A stretch of 64,000 nt of DNA from Paenibacillus sp. HWE-109 (GCF_022163125.1 NZ_CP091881.1:2170001-2234000); one strand, 5' to 3'. Positions 25,721-35,708 are shown, numbered from the stretch's first letter. Notes: generated by a model not told the origin, from the letters alone. Program-made: numbers and translations.

Positions 25721-25795
25721 CGTTGTTTCCTTGACATTACTGAATTGGGATGGCAAAGTAATATTCATATTGAATTTTTGCTAGGGAGGATCTTT

Positions 25796-25978
25796 ATGAG
25801 CGACGAAATGGATAAAAACATCGAACGTATCAACGAGCTTGCACGCAAAGCCAAAACAGTGGGCTTAACAGATGCAGAAATCGATGAGCGAAATGAATTA
25901 AGAAGGAAGTACATTGAGGCTTTTCGAGGCAATCTTAAAGTTCAACTTGATTCGATCAAGTTTACGGACGAAGAGTAA
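25796..25978 (+). CDS. ynzC: DUF896 small protein (YnzC-like)
   Basis: 60 residues, the size of the DUF896 family. It has NIERINELARKAKTVGLTDAEI and ERNELRRKYIEAFRGNLK, the conserved basic helical pair of YnzC. The molecular role is unknown; the family is widespread in Firmicutes and in B. subtilis sits downstream of yneA/yneB. Here the yneB recombinase-like gene is absent between them. The start ATG 25796 has AGGGAGGAT 5 bases upstream; a codon at 25745 in the same frame has none. Confidence 0.85.
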   Translation: MSDEMDKNIERINELARKAKTVGLTDAEIDERNELRRKYIEAFRGNLKVQLDSIKFTDEE

Positions 25979-26019
25979 TTGCTTGTTCATATAGAAACAA
26001 CATTCAAAAGGGGATATGA

Positions 26020-26814
26020 ATGATGGCGTTGAAAGCTGTACTTTTTGATTTGGATGACACTTTGTTATGGGATGATCGCAGTGTGCAAGAAGCTTTTGAT
26101 GCGACTTGTGCGGAAGCTGCCAAACATGTGGCTGTGAATCCCGTAGAATTAGAAGCTTCTGTTCGTAAAGAAGCACGCGCTTTATATGAAACATTTGATA
26201 CGTTTCCATTCACCAAGATGATTGGTATTAATCCTTTTGAGGGGTTATGGGCTAATTTTACGCAAGGTGAGAATGAGAACTTTCGTAAATTGGAGGAACT
26301 GGCGCCTGGATACCGGACGGAATCTTGGACAAGGGGTCTTCGTGCACTTGGAATCGAAGATCGTGAGCTGGGTTATAAATTGGGGGAATTGTTTCCTGCG
26401 GAACGACGCAGCCGCCCTTTGGTCTATGAAGAGACATTTCAAGTTCTAGATGCATTGAAAGGGAATTATCAATTGCTGCTTTTAACAAACGGCTCTCCGG
26501 ACTTGCAAAAGGAGAAATTAGCTGGCGTGCCGACTATTGCCGCTTACTTCGATCACATTGTGATATCAGGCGAGTTTGGCGAAGGCAAACCTGCGAAGTC
26601 CATTTTTAATCATGCCTTGGGATTGCTCGGCATTCAGGCAGAAGAAGGAATTATGATCGGGGACAAGCTGACTACGGATATTCTAGGCTCAGGCAGCGTT
26701 GGAATGCGTAACATTTGGATTAACCATCATGGCCTTCAAAGCGGTGACGAGATAGTTCCGGTACATGAAGTTACACGACTTCAAGATATTTTACCGATTA
26801 TTGCCAACGCTTGA
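26020..26814 (+). CDS. HAD superfamily hydrolase
   Basis: 264 residues. All four HAD motifs are visible: FDLDDTLLWDD (I, nucleophile Asp and acid/base Asp), LLLTNGSPD (II), the Lys in GEFGEGKPAKS (III) and IMIGDKLTTDI (IV). A helical cap (~20-110) marks subclass I. It is a phosphatase of unknown substrate. AAAAGGGG lies 6 bases upstream of the first of two adjacent ATGs. Confidence 0.88.
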   Translation: MMALKAVLFDLDDTLLWDDRSVQEAFDATCAEAAKHVAVNPVELEASVRKEARALYETFDTFPFTKMIGINPFEGLWANFTQGENENFRKLEELAPGYRTESWTRGLRALGIEDRELGYKLGELFPAERRSRPLVYEETFQVLDALKGNYQLLLLTNGSPDLQKEKLAGVPTIAAYFDHIVISGEFGEGKPAKSIFNHALGLLGIQAEEGIMIGDKLTTDILGSGSVGMRNIWINHHGLQSGDEIVPVHEVTRLQDILPIIANA

Positions 26815-26829
26815 GAGATAAACAAACAT

Positions 26830-26876
26830 AAGCCCAACGGTTCATTGGACGCTAGGTCCTTTGCCGTTGGGCTTTG
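26830..26876. terminator. Bidirectional terminator between HAD hydrolase and mtnD
   Basis: AAGCCCAACGG (26830-26840) pairs exactly with CCGTTGGGCTT (26864-26874); the loop carries a GGAC/GTCC stem. Confidence 0.85.
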
Positions 26877-26890
26877 TTCATTAATATGAA

Positions 26891-27433
26891 TTACGCTTTG
26901 ATAAATTCAGGGTCATCGATGTTGTAAGCAACCCAGCCATCTTTCTCGATGAAGAGGCGCACCGCTACGATTTCGCGGTTGTCCATTAAGGTAAAGAAGT
27001 GGTTCGTATTCTCAGGAACGGAAATGACGTCACCTGGCTCAAGTTCAACGTCGAAATAACCAACTTCGCTTTCGGATTTAATAATGAAAATGCCTTTGCC
27101 GGACACGATGCCCCGAATTTCATCTTCGGTATGTGTATGGACTTGTTCGAATTTCTTCAGGAGCTCCTCGATGTTTGGGGTTGCATCGGATAGTGCGATA
27201 ACATCCCAAATTTCGTAGCCGCGTCTAGCGGCCAGGTCGCGAATTTCTTCTTCATACGTGCTGATAATCTGATCTTTCTCTTCATCATTCAGGATGAATT
27301 TCTCGCGAAGCGCTTCAGGAAGCTTGTTTGGATCCCAGTGTTCGTAGACAACTTGTTGACTATCCAAGAAGGCTTTAACTTCTGCTTCGCCTTCAATTCG
27401 TTCATTGGTATTGCGAATTCTTATTTGTGCCAT
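26891..27433 (-). CDS. mtnD: Acireductone dioxygenase
   Basis: 180 residues, a cupin of the ARD family. Metal ligands are in HTHTEDEIRGIVSGKG (His, His, Glu) with the fourth His in NTNHFFTL. It oxidises acireductone in the methionine salvage pathway to the 2-oxo precursor of methionine. No other mtn gene is beside it, but metH (methionine synthesis) starts 217 bases away on the opposite strand. It reads from a good promoter at 27468-27496. Confidence 0.93.
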   Translation of the reverse strand: MAQIRIRNTNERIEGEAEVKAFLDSQQVVYEHWDPNKLPEALREKFILNDEEKDQIISTYEEEIRDLAARRGYEIWDVIALSDATPNIEELLKKFEQVHTHTEDEIRGIVSGKGIFIIKSESEVGYFDVELEPGDVISVPENTNHFFTLMDNREIVAVRLFIEKDGWVAYNIDDPEFIKA

Positions 27434-27467
27434 GCTGCATCCCTCTTTCTAAGTAAATATACTATGT

Positions 27468-27496
27468 ATTATAGTGGAAATGAGGAAGGCTGTCGA
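27468..27496 (-). promoter_or_regulatory. mtnD promoter
   Basis: Reading leftward: -35 TCGACA (27496-27491), 17-base spacer and perfect -10 TATAAT (27473-27468). Confidence 0.75.
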
Positions 27497-27650
27497 TGGA
27501 TGAAGAAAAATTTTTCCGATAAATCCTATAGGAAATAAAGATAATTCATAATCTTTTCATAGAAGCCGTATTCTGTTACACTAAATCTTAACATAAATTG
27601 TCGTTTTTATTTCGTATACGCTTTAGGATAAGTTGAAAGGGAGTCATGTA

Positions 27651-30600
27651 ATGTCGAAACCGCCGATTCAAGAGCAGCTAAAGAAAAAGATTATGATCCT
27701 CGATGGTGCCATGGGTACGATGATTCAGCAAGAGAACTTAACAGCTGAGGATTTCGGAAGCGATGATCTAGATGGATGTAATGAAATTCTTTGTGTTACA
27801 CGTCCAGATGTTATCCGCAAAATTCATGAAGCTTACTTCGCCGCTGGCGCTGATATGATAGAAACGAACACGTTCGGAACCACAAGTGTCGTACTTGCCG
27901 AGTATGATTTGCAGGACCGTCACCGTGAATTAAATCTTGCTGCAGCCAAACTGGCGATTGAAGCAGCTAATAAATACTCAACACCGGAGTGGCCGCGTTA
28001 TGTTGTTGGCGCTATGGGGCCAACCACCAAAACCTTATCGGTTACTGGCGGTGTAACTTTCGAAGAACTCGAAGACAGCTATTATGAGCAAGCATTAGCA
28101 CTGGTTGAGGCTGGTGTGGATGCTATTCTATTGGAAACTTCGCAAGATACGCTGAACGTGAAAGCAGGAAGTATTGGCATTCGCAGAGCCTATGAGAAAA
28201 CAGGTATTGAGCTGCCGATTATGATATCAGGTACGATTGAACCGATGGGAACTACGTTGGCAGGGCAAAATATCGAATCTTTCTATATTTCGCTCGAGCA
28301 TTTAAAACCGATTTCCATGGGACTTAACTGTGCAACAGGTCCTGAGTTCATGAGGGATCATATTCGTACGTTGTCGGATATAGCGGATACGGCTATCAGT
28401 TGTTACCCGAACGCAGGCTTGCCCGATGAGAATGGTCACTATCATGAGTCACCTGAGTCTCTAGCCAAGAAAATGGCTGGCTTTGCCGAACAAGGCTGGT
28501 TGAACATCGCAGGTGGTTGTTGCGGTACTACGCCAGATCATATTCGAGCTTTGGCAGAAACGCTTGGTCAATACAAGCCAAGATTGCAGAACGGGACGCA
28601 TTTACCAGCTGTGTCGGGTATTGAAACTTTATTCATTGAGCCTGAGAACCGGCCAATCATGGTTGGCGAACGGACGAATATTTCGGGCTCGCGGAAATTC
28701 AAACGCTTGATTAAAGAAGGCAAGTTCGAAGAAGGTTCGGAGATCGCGCGGAATCAAGTGAAGAACGGCGCTCATGTTATCGATATTAACTTGCAGGATA
28801 CAGATATCGACGAAGCTTATGCGGTTGAAGAATTTATGCAGCAAGTTGTGAAAAAAGTGAAAGTTCCATTGATGATTGACTCGACGTATGACCATATTAT
28901 TGAACTTGGCCTCAAATATTCACAGGGGAAAGCGATTATTAACTCGATTAACCTGGAGGACGGGGAAACGAAGTTTGAAGGGATTTTACCGCTGATTAAA
29001 CGGTACGGTGCCGCGGTTGTCTGTATCCTGATTGACGAGCGAGGGCAGGCTGTTTCGCGTGAAGCGAAGATTGAAGTTGCCACGCGTTCCTATGAGCTTT
29101 TGACTGAGAAATATGGCATGAATCCGGAAGATATTATCTTCGATCCTAATATGTTCCCTGTCGGCTCGGGAGATCCGCAATATATTGGCTCTGCGGTGGA
29201 AACGATCGAAGGGATCAAGATGATTAAAGAGAAATATCCAAAGGCCAAAACGATTCTTGGCTTAAGCAACATTTCCTTTGGATTGCCGGATGCGGGCCGT
29301 GAAGTATTGAACTCGGTTTATTTGTACCATTGTACGAAGGCCGGTCTTGATTATGCGATCGTGAATACGGAGAAACTCGAGCGTTATGCCTCGATTCCCG
29401 ATACTGAACGCCACTTGGCTGAAGAACTCATTTATAATACAACAGATGAAACTCTCGCCCAGTTTGTTGCGCATTTCCGTGAGAAAAAAGTGGAAAAGAA
29501 AGAGAAGATTTCGAATCTGTCTCTCGAAGACAGACTTGGTTCTTATGTCGTAGAAGGAACGAAAGAAGGACTGATTACGGATTTAGAAATAGCGCTGCAA
29601 ACTTACTCGCCGCTTGAGGTCATTAATGGACCTCTCATGAAGGGGATGGAGCAAGTTGGACGCCTTTTCAATAATAATGAGTTGATCGTAGCTGAGGTTC
29701 TGCAAAGTGCCGAAGTTATGAAGGCATCTGTAACCTATCTGGAACCATTTATGGAGAAATCGGAGACAGCGGTCAAAGGGAAAATCATACTGGCTACGGT
29801 GAAAGGCGATGTGCATGATATTGGGAAAAATCTCGTGGAGATTATTCTCTCAAACAATGGCTATAAAATAATAAACCTCGGTATCAAAGTACCGCCGGAT
29901 CAAATTATCGAAGCTTACCGCAGAGAACTGCCGGATGCAATTGGCTTATCAGGACTATTGGTCAAATCCGCTCAGCAAATGGTCATTACCGCTCAGGATC
30001 TGCGCACCGCTGGTGTTGATGTGCCTATTCTGGTTGGTGGTGCCGCGCTTACGCGCAAGTTCACGAAAACACGCATCCAACCGGAGTATGAAGGTGTCGT
30101 ACTCTATGCAAAAGATGCGATGGATGGTCTCGACATTGCTAACCGTCTCAGCGATCCTGAACAACGCAAACGACTTATTCAGGAACTCAGGGAGAGTCTG
30201 GAATCCGATGTGATGGACGCCGGGAAGAAAGAAGAAGCTTTGCCACAGCTAACTCGTGTGAGTTCGTCGGCTGTTTCCAAGGATTTGCCCGTGAATGTGC
30301 CACAGGATACTGAGCGCCACATTTTAAGAGATTACCCCATCAGTCATCTGATGCCATATGTGAATATGCAGATGCTTCTAGGACATCACCTAGGTCTGAA
30401 AGGCAAGGTTGAACAGCTATTAGGCGAAAAGAATGCGAAGGCTATGCAGTTGAAAGATACGGTGGATTCCATTTTGTACGCAGCTCAGAAAGATGGGATT
30501 ATCAAAGCTCATGGCATGTACCGTTTCTTCCCTGCACAGTCGAGTGGAAATGACGTCATTATCTATGACCCGCAGGATCACAGCAAGGTGCTAGAAACGT

Positions 30601-31088
30601 TTACGTTCCCGCGTCAGGATAAAGAGCCGTACCTGTGCTTGTCTGATTATTTGAAGTCGGTAGAGAGTGGTCAAATGGATTACGTTGGCTTCTTGTTAGT
30701 CACAGCAGGGCATGATATTAATGAATTAGCCAAAGAATGGCGCGATAACGGAGACTACTTGAAATCCCATGCCCTCCAAGCGACTGCTTTGGAAGTGGCG
30801 GAAGGTTTCGCGGAGCGAATTCATCATATTATGCGGGATGTACTTGGGATTGCAGATCGCGCAGATATGACGATGCAGGAACGATTCGGCGCTAAATATA
30901 TCGGTCAACGCTTCTCCTTTGGATACCCGGCATGTCCGAATCTGGAAGATCAAGCGAAGCTGTTCAATCTTCTGAAGCCAGAAGATATTGGCGTTGAGCT
31001 GACAGAGTCGTTCATGATGGAGCCGGAAGCATCCGTTTCAGCGATTGTATTCGGTCATAAAGAAGCACGTTACTTTAACGTAGGTTAA
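27651..31088 (+). CDS. metH: Cobalamin-dependent methionine synthase
   Basis: 1145 residues, full-length MetH. The homocysteine module (~1-310) has GLNCATGPE and AGGCCGTTP with the zinc cysteines. The folate module (~330-610) has GERTNISGSRKFKRL. The cobalamin module (~640-880) has VKGDVHDIGKNLV, where His is the lower cobalt ligand. The activation domain (~890-1145) has the SAM-binding RFSFGYPACPNLEDQ. It remethylates homocysteine using methyl-tetrahydrofolate. ATG 27651 has AAAGGGAG 7 bases upstream, overriding an in-frame TTG at 27633. No cobalamin or S-box riboswitch is recognisable in the 217-base leader. Confidence 0.97.
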   Translation: MSKPPIQEQLKKKIMILDGAMGTMIQQENLTAEDFGSDDLDGCNEILCVTRPDVIRKIHEAYFAAGADMIETNTFGTTSVVLAEYDLQDRHRELNLAAAKLAIEAANKYSTPEWPRYVVGAMGPTTKTLSVTGGVTFEELEDSYYEQALALVEAGVDAILLETSQDTLNVKAGSIGIRRAYEKTGIELPIMISGTIEPMGTTLAGQNIESFYISLEHLKPISMGLNCATGPEFMRDHIRTLSDIADTAISCYPNAGLPDENGHYHESPESLAKKMAGFAEQGWLNIAGGCCGTTPDHIRALAETLGQYKPRLQNGTHLPAVSGIETLFIEPENRPIMVGERTNISGSRKFKRLIKEGKFEEGSEIARNQVKNGAHVIDINLQDTDIDEAYAVEEFMQQVVKKVKVPLMIDSTYDHIIELGLKYSQGKAIINSINLEDGETKFEGILPLIKRYGAAVVCILIDERGQAVSREAKIEVATRSYELLTEKYGMNPEDIIFDPNMFPVGSGDPQYIGSAVETIEGIKMIKEKYPKAKTILGLSNISFGLPDAGREVLNSVYLYHCTKAGLDYAIVNTEKLERYASIPDTERHLAEELIYNTTDETLAQFVAHFREKKVEKKEKISNLSLEDRLGSYVVEGTKEGLITDLEIALQTYSPLEVINGPLMKGMEQVGRLFNNNELIVAEVLQSAEVMKASVTYLEPFMEKSETAVKGKIILATVKGDVHDIGKNLVEIILSNNGYKIINLGIKVPPDQIIEAYRRELPDAIGLSGLLVKSAQQMVITAQDLRTAGVDVPILVGGAALTRKFTKTRIQPEYEGVVLYAKDAMDGLDIANRLSDPEQRKRLIQELRESLESDVMDAGKKEEALPQLTRVSSSAVSKDLPVNVPQDTERHILRDYPISHLMPYVNMQMLLGHHLGLKGKVEQLLGEKNAKAMQLKDTVDSILYAAQKDGIIKAHGMYRFFPAQSSGNDVIIYDPQDHSKVLETFTFPRQDKEPYLCLSDYLKSVESGQMDYVGFLLVTAGHDINELAKEWRDNGDYLKSHALQATALEVAEGFAERIHHIMRDVLGIADRADMTMQERFGAKYIGQRFSFGYPACPNLEDQAKLFNLLKPEDIGVELTESFMMEPEASVSAIVFGHKEARYFNVG

Positions 31089-31100
31089 GGAGTTTAGATT

Positions 31101-32030
31101 GTGGAATTGTATTTTCTAGGGACTGGGGCGGGTATGCCCTCCAAGCAGCGGAATGTTACTTCCATTGCGCTCAATTTGCTGGAAGAACGCGGCACTTATT
31201 GGCTTTTTGATTGTGGTGAAGGGACGCAGCAGCAAATTTTGAATTCACCGGTGAAATTGGGACGTACAGAGATGCTTTTCATTTCTCACTTGCATGGCGA
31301 TCATCTCTATGGTTTGCCCGGATTGTTGTCGAGCCGTTCCTATTTGGGCGGGGATACACCACTTACCCTTTATGGGCCACCAGGACTGAAACGTTTTGTG
31401 GAGACGGCCCTTGAAGTGAGCGGTGCACATTTGACTTATTCGCTGAACATTGTTGAGATCGACCAAGAAGGCGTCATTTTCGAAGATCAAAGCTTCACCG
31501 TTGAAACAGCGCGGTTGGAACACCGCATTGAATGTTTTGGATTTCGGATTATTGAGAAAGATCAGCCAGGCAAGCTGATGCACGATAAGCTTGCGGCACT
31601 GGGTATTCCAGCGGGCCCTGTGTATGGACAATTGAAACAAGGCTTGACTGTTCAGTTGGAAGACGGCCGAACACTGCATGGAGCTGATTATTTAGGAGCT
31701 CCTATACCTGGGCGAATCGTTGTCATCCTTGGTGACACGCGTTATTGCCAAGGGGCTGAGTACTTAGCCCGCGGCGCGGATGTGTTGGTGCATGAGGCGA
31801 CTTTCGCTATGGATAAGCAGGAACTCGCGTACTCTTTCGATCATGCGACATCGCATGATGCAGCCAAGATTGCCCGCGACGCGGGAGCGGGCGCGTTGAT
31901 CCTTACGCATATCAGCTCACGCTATCAAGGAGATGCTGTGAATGAGCTGTTGCAAGAAGCACAGCAGTTTCATGCGAATAGCTATGTAGCCAAAGATTTC
32001 TGGAACTTTGAAATACCGCGTAAAGCGTAA
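31101..32030 (+). CDS. rnz: Ribonuclease Z
   Basis: 309 residues of the metallo-beta-lactamase fold. The zinc motif is SHLHGDHLYGLPGLL (HxHxDH); further ligands are in LEHRIECFGFR, LGDTRYC and LTHISSRY. It trims tRNA 3' trailers, especially of precursors lacking encoded CCA. GTG start with AGGAGTTTAG upstream, 12 bases after metH, so probably co-transcribed. A strong terminator follows within 6 bases. Confidence 0.95.
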   Translation: MELYFLGTGAGMPSKQRNVTSIALNLLEERGTYWLFDCGEGTQQQILNSPVKLGRTEMLFISHLHGDHLYGLPGLLSSRSYLGGDTPLTLYGPPGLKRFVETALEVSGAHLTYSLNIVEIDQEGVIFEDQSFTVETARLEHRIECFGFRIIEKDQPGKLMHDKLAALGIPAGPVYGQLKQGLTVQLEDGRTLHGADYLGAPIPGRIVVILGDTRYCQGAEYLARGADVLVHEATFAMDKQELAYSFDHATSHDAAKIARDAGAGALILTHISSRYQGDAVNELLQEAQQFHANSYVAKDFWNFEIPRKA

Positions 32031-32035
32031 AAAAA

Positions 32036-32077
32036 AAGAAGCCTTCTCCACTCGTGGAGAAGGCTTCTTGCTTTTTA
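32036..32077 (+). terminator. Intrinsic terminator after rnz
   Basis: A perfect 15-bp stem, AAGAAGCCTTCTCCA (32036-32050) with TGGAGAAGGCTTCTT (32055-32069), tetraloop CTCG, then GCTTTTTAA. A-run upstream makes it potentially bidirectional. Confidence 0.92.
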
Positions 32078-32167
32078 ATAAAGTAAGCGGCATTTTGAAT
32101 GAAAAGTAGTTATTTAATCCTGGAATCCTCATACACTAACCATAGCCCGTAAAACCGAGGTGAAGGT

Positions 32168-32269
32168 ATGGGGATCACATGGGCAGAAGTGCTGCTATCC
32201 ATCTTTATGTCCTCGATTTTTTACATTATGATCAGAGAAATCAGCCACGCTTACAGAGATTCTGAGTGA
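32168..32269 (+). CDS. 33-residue hydrophobic peptide
   Basis: A short reading frame inside a 378-base gap otherwise holding only the rnz terminator. ATG 32168 has GAGGTG 5 bases upstream. The product has one predicted membrane helix (ITWAEVLLSIFMSSIFYIMI) followed by a charged tail REISHAYRDSE, so it would be a single-pass membrane peptide. No homologue is recognised. The clean ribosome site and amphipathic tail favour a real gene; its shortness keeps confidence moderate. Nothing recognisable lies between it and the next gene at 32410. Confidence 0.5.
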   Translation: MGITWAEVLLSIFMSSIFYIMIREISHAYRDSE

Positions 32270-32409
32270 AAAGATGGGATGAATCATCCGCCTGCCCCTT
32301 GATAGGAAGGGGTGGGCTAGTTCTATTTGCTAGACGACTATTCGACTATATACGGATTAGTCCTTCATCTGATAAAATTAATGTAACCGCTTAATAAAAG
32401 GGGGTGGAC

Positions 32410-35400
32410 ATGACGTATTATGTTTACAGACGGGCTGTAATGGAAATATTGCTAGTCGTGTTTGTAAGTATTTTATTCAGTATTGTTGGTTGGAATCACC
32501 ATGCAAAAGCCGCTGAAATTCCAGTTTCTCAAGGTAAATCTGCGTTCGCATCCAGTGTAACCAGTGCTACCTACAGTGCAGACCAAGCGGTAGATGGATT
32601 TATTCAAACCAAATGGACCGCCAGCAGCTTGCAATTGCCTCAATGGCTGACGGTTGATCTTGCTCAGAATGTTCATGTAAAACGTGTAGAGACTGTGTTC
32701 GAGCACGCGGCTAGTTCCTATCAATATACCATTGAAACGTCAGCAGATGGAATAAATTGGAGCTTATTTGCCGATCAATCATCGAATTCCGACATCAGTT
32801 TCCCGTATTACTCTGATTCGGGAGATGTTCAGGCGCGTTTTGTCCGAATTCAAGTACTTGGTGTAGGTACGCCTGGCGATGGAGCAAGCATTTATGATTT
32901 TCGTGTATATACATCCAATACGCCGCTCATGCTGTTATCTTTAAATAAAACAACAGCAGCCTACAGCAGTTTTTCGACATCTCTGGGTTCTTCCAAGGCA
33001 GTAGACGGGCAGCTTTCAACCCGTTGGGCACCAAGCAATGTGTCTTTACCGCAATGGCTGGTAGTCGATCTTGGACAACTGCTTAATGTGCAGCGGTTTG
33101 AGACGACGTATGAGAAACAAGATGAAGTGTACGGGTATAAGATTGATTTTTCTGTGGATGGTCTGACGTGGTATACCTTTACAGATCGCACAAGCAATTC
33201 ACAGCGCGGGGAGCCGCGGTATGTGGATGCAGGCAATGTGACTGCCCGTTATTTTCGCTTAACGACGACGAGTGTGGGGACAGCTGGCACTTATGCGAAT
33301 GTCGCCGAATTTCAAATTTATGGGCCTGACGGCGGGACGACGCCCGGGAACCAACAAATTTTAAACAGCATAGCGCTTGATCGTACTTCGTATTCCGTGC
33401 AAACGGGGCAAACATCCACTACTCGTTTGACGGGGACTTACAGCAACAGCAATTCACAAAGTATTACTTCAGGGGCAATCTATTCGATCAGCAATACGGC
33501 GATTGCGACGGTTAACACAAGTGGCGTCATTACTGGCGTTTCAGCGGGAACAACGAATGTAACGGTTTCTTATATGGGGAAAACGACGACATCCACAGTG
33601 ACAGTTTCGACGACCTTAGCCAATCTGAATCGTATTGCGTTTGATACTTACTCTTATTCCATGCAGATTGGCGCATACCGCTATCCTTATGTGACAGCTT
33701 ATCTGAATGATGGCAGTACACAGACGATATCCAGCGGCATCACTTTCGTCAGTTCCAATCCGTCGGTGGCCACGGTTAATAGCAGTGGCTCGATCACGGC
33801 AGTCACATCTGGGTCGGCAAACATTACTGCGAGTTATGGATCTTTCACGGCTTCAGCTACCGTTTATGTGACCACCACGGTTAGCCGCATTGAAGCCGAT
33901 GCCAGTTATGTGAATATGGAGCTGAATGCTACCAAATATGTCGTTATTCGTGCTTACGATGCGAACAATACCAGCACGACTGTGACCTCAAGTGCCAGCT
34001 TCGTCAGCTCCAATCCCTCCGTTGTCTATGCCAGTTCAAGTGGTTATCTGTCTGCTTCATCGGCAGGTACGGCGACAATTACAGTTACTTACAGCGGCAT
34101 ATCAACGACAATATACGTAACGGTAGGTGCGCTGGATTCATCAGCTCCGACCTGGAACTACGGTTCCAGCGTGACGTCCTCTGAGGCAACTGCTACATCG
34201 ACTACATTAACTTGGACATCGGCGACAGACAATGTTGGTATAACGTCATACCGTGTTTACAAGGGTTCGAATGTAGTGACAACTGTAAGTGGAAGTGAGT
34301 TATCGGCTACGATAACCGGGTTAACAGAAGGACAGGATTATCAGTTTAAAGTGGAAGCGGGGGATCTTGCGAATAATTGGTCTACAACAGGACCATCCGT
34401 TAATGTTAGTTTGAAAAGTGCTCCTGTCGCCCCGCTTGCGAATACAGCGGGAGCTGCACTAAGCAGTAACCTGGTGCGCGAGAATTCGCCGGAAGGCGGT
34501 CTTCTATCTCGAGTTACGGTGGATGCGGATCGTTTAGCTACAGCCTTCCAATCGCTGAACTCGAATCCGGCAACCCTGCTAACCTTGCATGTACAAGATT
34601 ACAAAGATACGACGGTGATTCAATTTCCAACAAGTTCTTTTAACAATCTGCAAGTAAGCGATAATCATTCGGTCATTCGGGTTGAACTGGATGCGAACAG
34701 CCTTTCCATTCCACTGCTCTTTCTAAAAAATCATGCTGTCGAAGGAGATGGATTCATTCGTGTGCTTATCCGGCATGACGCAGGTCCCTTAGCTGCCCAA
34801 GTGAGTCAAAAAATGACGGAGCTCAATGCGAGTCTTCTTCTCACTAATCCCATTGAATTCGAAATTAGTGTCAATGGAAGTGATTTGAACGGTTGGGACG
34901 GCAACTACGTTGAACGCACACTGGCATTGCCGGGCACTTCCTATGCAGCCAATGCGACGGCAGTCCGAATCGATGCGACAACGGGGGAATCGTCTTTCGT
35001 ACCTTCGCAATTAATGAATGTAGGCGGCAGCTGGAGTATGCTTGTGAAGGATCAGAGTGGTGGGATATATACAGCCATCAGTGCAGCTAAATCCTTTGCC
35101 GACATGTCAGCACACTGGGCCCGTGAAGATGTGGAGAAGCTTGCTTCCAAGGGAATCATCAGCGGTGTAAGCGGTGATAAATTTGATCCTGAAAAAGAAA
35201 TCTCTCGCGCTGAATTCGCGGCCTTGCTGATTCGCTCCCAAGGAATGAAGGTTGACAACTCCGAGCCGGCAGCAGGTTCTGCCTTCAGGGATATACTTAA
35301 GGGAGACTGGTATGCTGGTTTAGTCAATACGGCCGCGCAAGCTGGACTCATCCAAGGCTATGATGATGGGACCTTCCGTCCATCCGAGCATGTTTCCCGC

Positions 35401-35664
35401 GAGCAGATGGCGGCTATGGTGAATCGAACGATTCAGCGTGCAGGTCAATCAGTGGTAAGCGCTTCCGCTGAAGCCGTGCTAACGCCATTTAAAGATCATG
35501 ATGTGATTGACGATTGGGCTCGTGAAGCGATGGCATTTACGTTGGAAAATGGCCTTATGCAAGGTATCACCGAAACTAAACTGGAGCCGCATGCGAATGC
35601 GACCAGAGCTCAAGCAGCAGTTATGCTGAACAGACTTCTAGTCTATATGCATTTTATTAATTAA
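32410..35664 (+). CDS. SLH-anchored surface protein with discoidin and Ig-like domains
   Basis: 1084 residues. A signal peptide (to about AKAAE, residue 36) is followed by two F5/8 type C (discoidin) domains (~38-170 and ~175-305, both with AVDG..TKW/TRW and PQWL.VDLGQ segments), then three Big_2 Ig-like repeats (~315-565, each ending in VTVSY/ITASY/ITVTY-like strands), one fibronectin-III domain (~575-670), a linker domain (~680-885) and three SLH repeats (~890-1084: FADMSAHWAREDVEKLASKGI, FRDILKGDWYAG, FKDHDVIDDWAREAM). Discoidin domains suggest carbohydrate binding; SLH repeats bind pyruvylated wall polymer. No catalytic domain is seen. ATG 32410 is preferred over GTG 32404, which lies in the GGGGTGG ribosome site. 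Confidence 0.9.
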   Translation: MTYYVYRRAVMEILLVVFVSILFSIVGWNHHAKAAEIPVSQGKSAFASSVTSATYSADQAVDGFIQTKWTASSLQLPQWLTVDLAQNVHVKRVETVFEHAASSYQYTIETSADGINWSLFADQSSNSDISFPYYSDSGDVQARFVRIQVLGVGTPGDGASIYDFRVYTSNTPLMLLSLNKTTAAYSSFSTSLGSSKAVDGQLSTRWAPSNVSLPQWLVVDLGQLLNVQRFETTYEKQDEVYGYKIDFSVDGLTWYTFTDRTSNSQRGEPRYVDAGNVTARYFRLTTTSVGTAGTYANVAEFQIYGPDGGTTPGNQQILNSIALDRTSYSVQTGQTSTTRLTGTYSNSNSQSITSGAIYSISNTAIATVNTSGVITGVSAGTTNVTVSYMGKTTTSTVTVSTTLANLNRIAFDTYSYSMQIGAYRYPYVTAYLNDGSTQTISSGITFVSSNPSVATVNSSGSITAVTSGSANITASYGSFTASATVYVTTTVSRIEADASYVNMELNATKYVVIRAYDANNTSTTVTSSASFVSSNPSVVYASSSGYLSASSAGTATITVTYSGISTTIYVTVGALDSSAPTWNYGSSVTSSEATATSTTLTWTSATDNVGITSYRVYKGSNVVTTVSGSELSATITGLTEGQDYQFKVEAGDLANNWSTTGPSVNVSLKSAPVAPLANTAGAALSSNLVRENSPEGGLLSRVTVDADRLATAFQSLNSNPATLLTLHVQDYKDTTVIQFPTSSFNNLQVSDNHSVIRVELDANSLSIPLLFLKNHAVEGDGFIRVLIRHDAGPLAAQVSQKMTELNASLLLTNPIEFEISVNGSDLNGWDGNYVERTLALPGTSYAANATAVRIDATTGESSFVPSQLMNVGGSWSMLVKDQSGGIYTAISAAKSFADMSAHWAREDVEKLASKGIISGVSGDKFDPEKEISRAEFAALLIRSQGMKVDNSEPAAGSAFRDILKGDWYAGLVNTAAQAGLIQGYDDGTFRPSEHVSREQMAAMVNRTIQRAGQSVVSASAEAVLTPFKDHDVIDDWAREAMAFTLENGLMQGITETKLEPHANATRAQAAVMLNRLLVYMHFIN

Positions 35665-35669
35665 TTCGC

Positions 35670-35708
35670 AGACCGCATTCGTTGTAAAGACGAATGACGG
35701 TCTCTTTA
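35670..35708 (+). terminator. Probable terminator after the SLH protein gene
   Basis: AGACCG and ATTCGT (35670-35682) pair with ACGAAT and CGGTCT (35690-35703) with small bulges; followed by CTTTACATTT. Confidence 0.6.

Noticed and set aside
27434..27650. Possible S-box or cobalamin riboswitch before metH
   Set aside because: No S-box or B12-box core sequence and no terminator hairpin is present in the leader.
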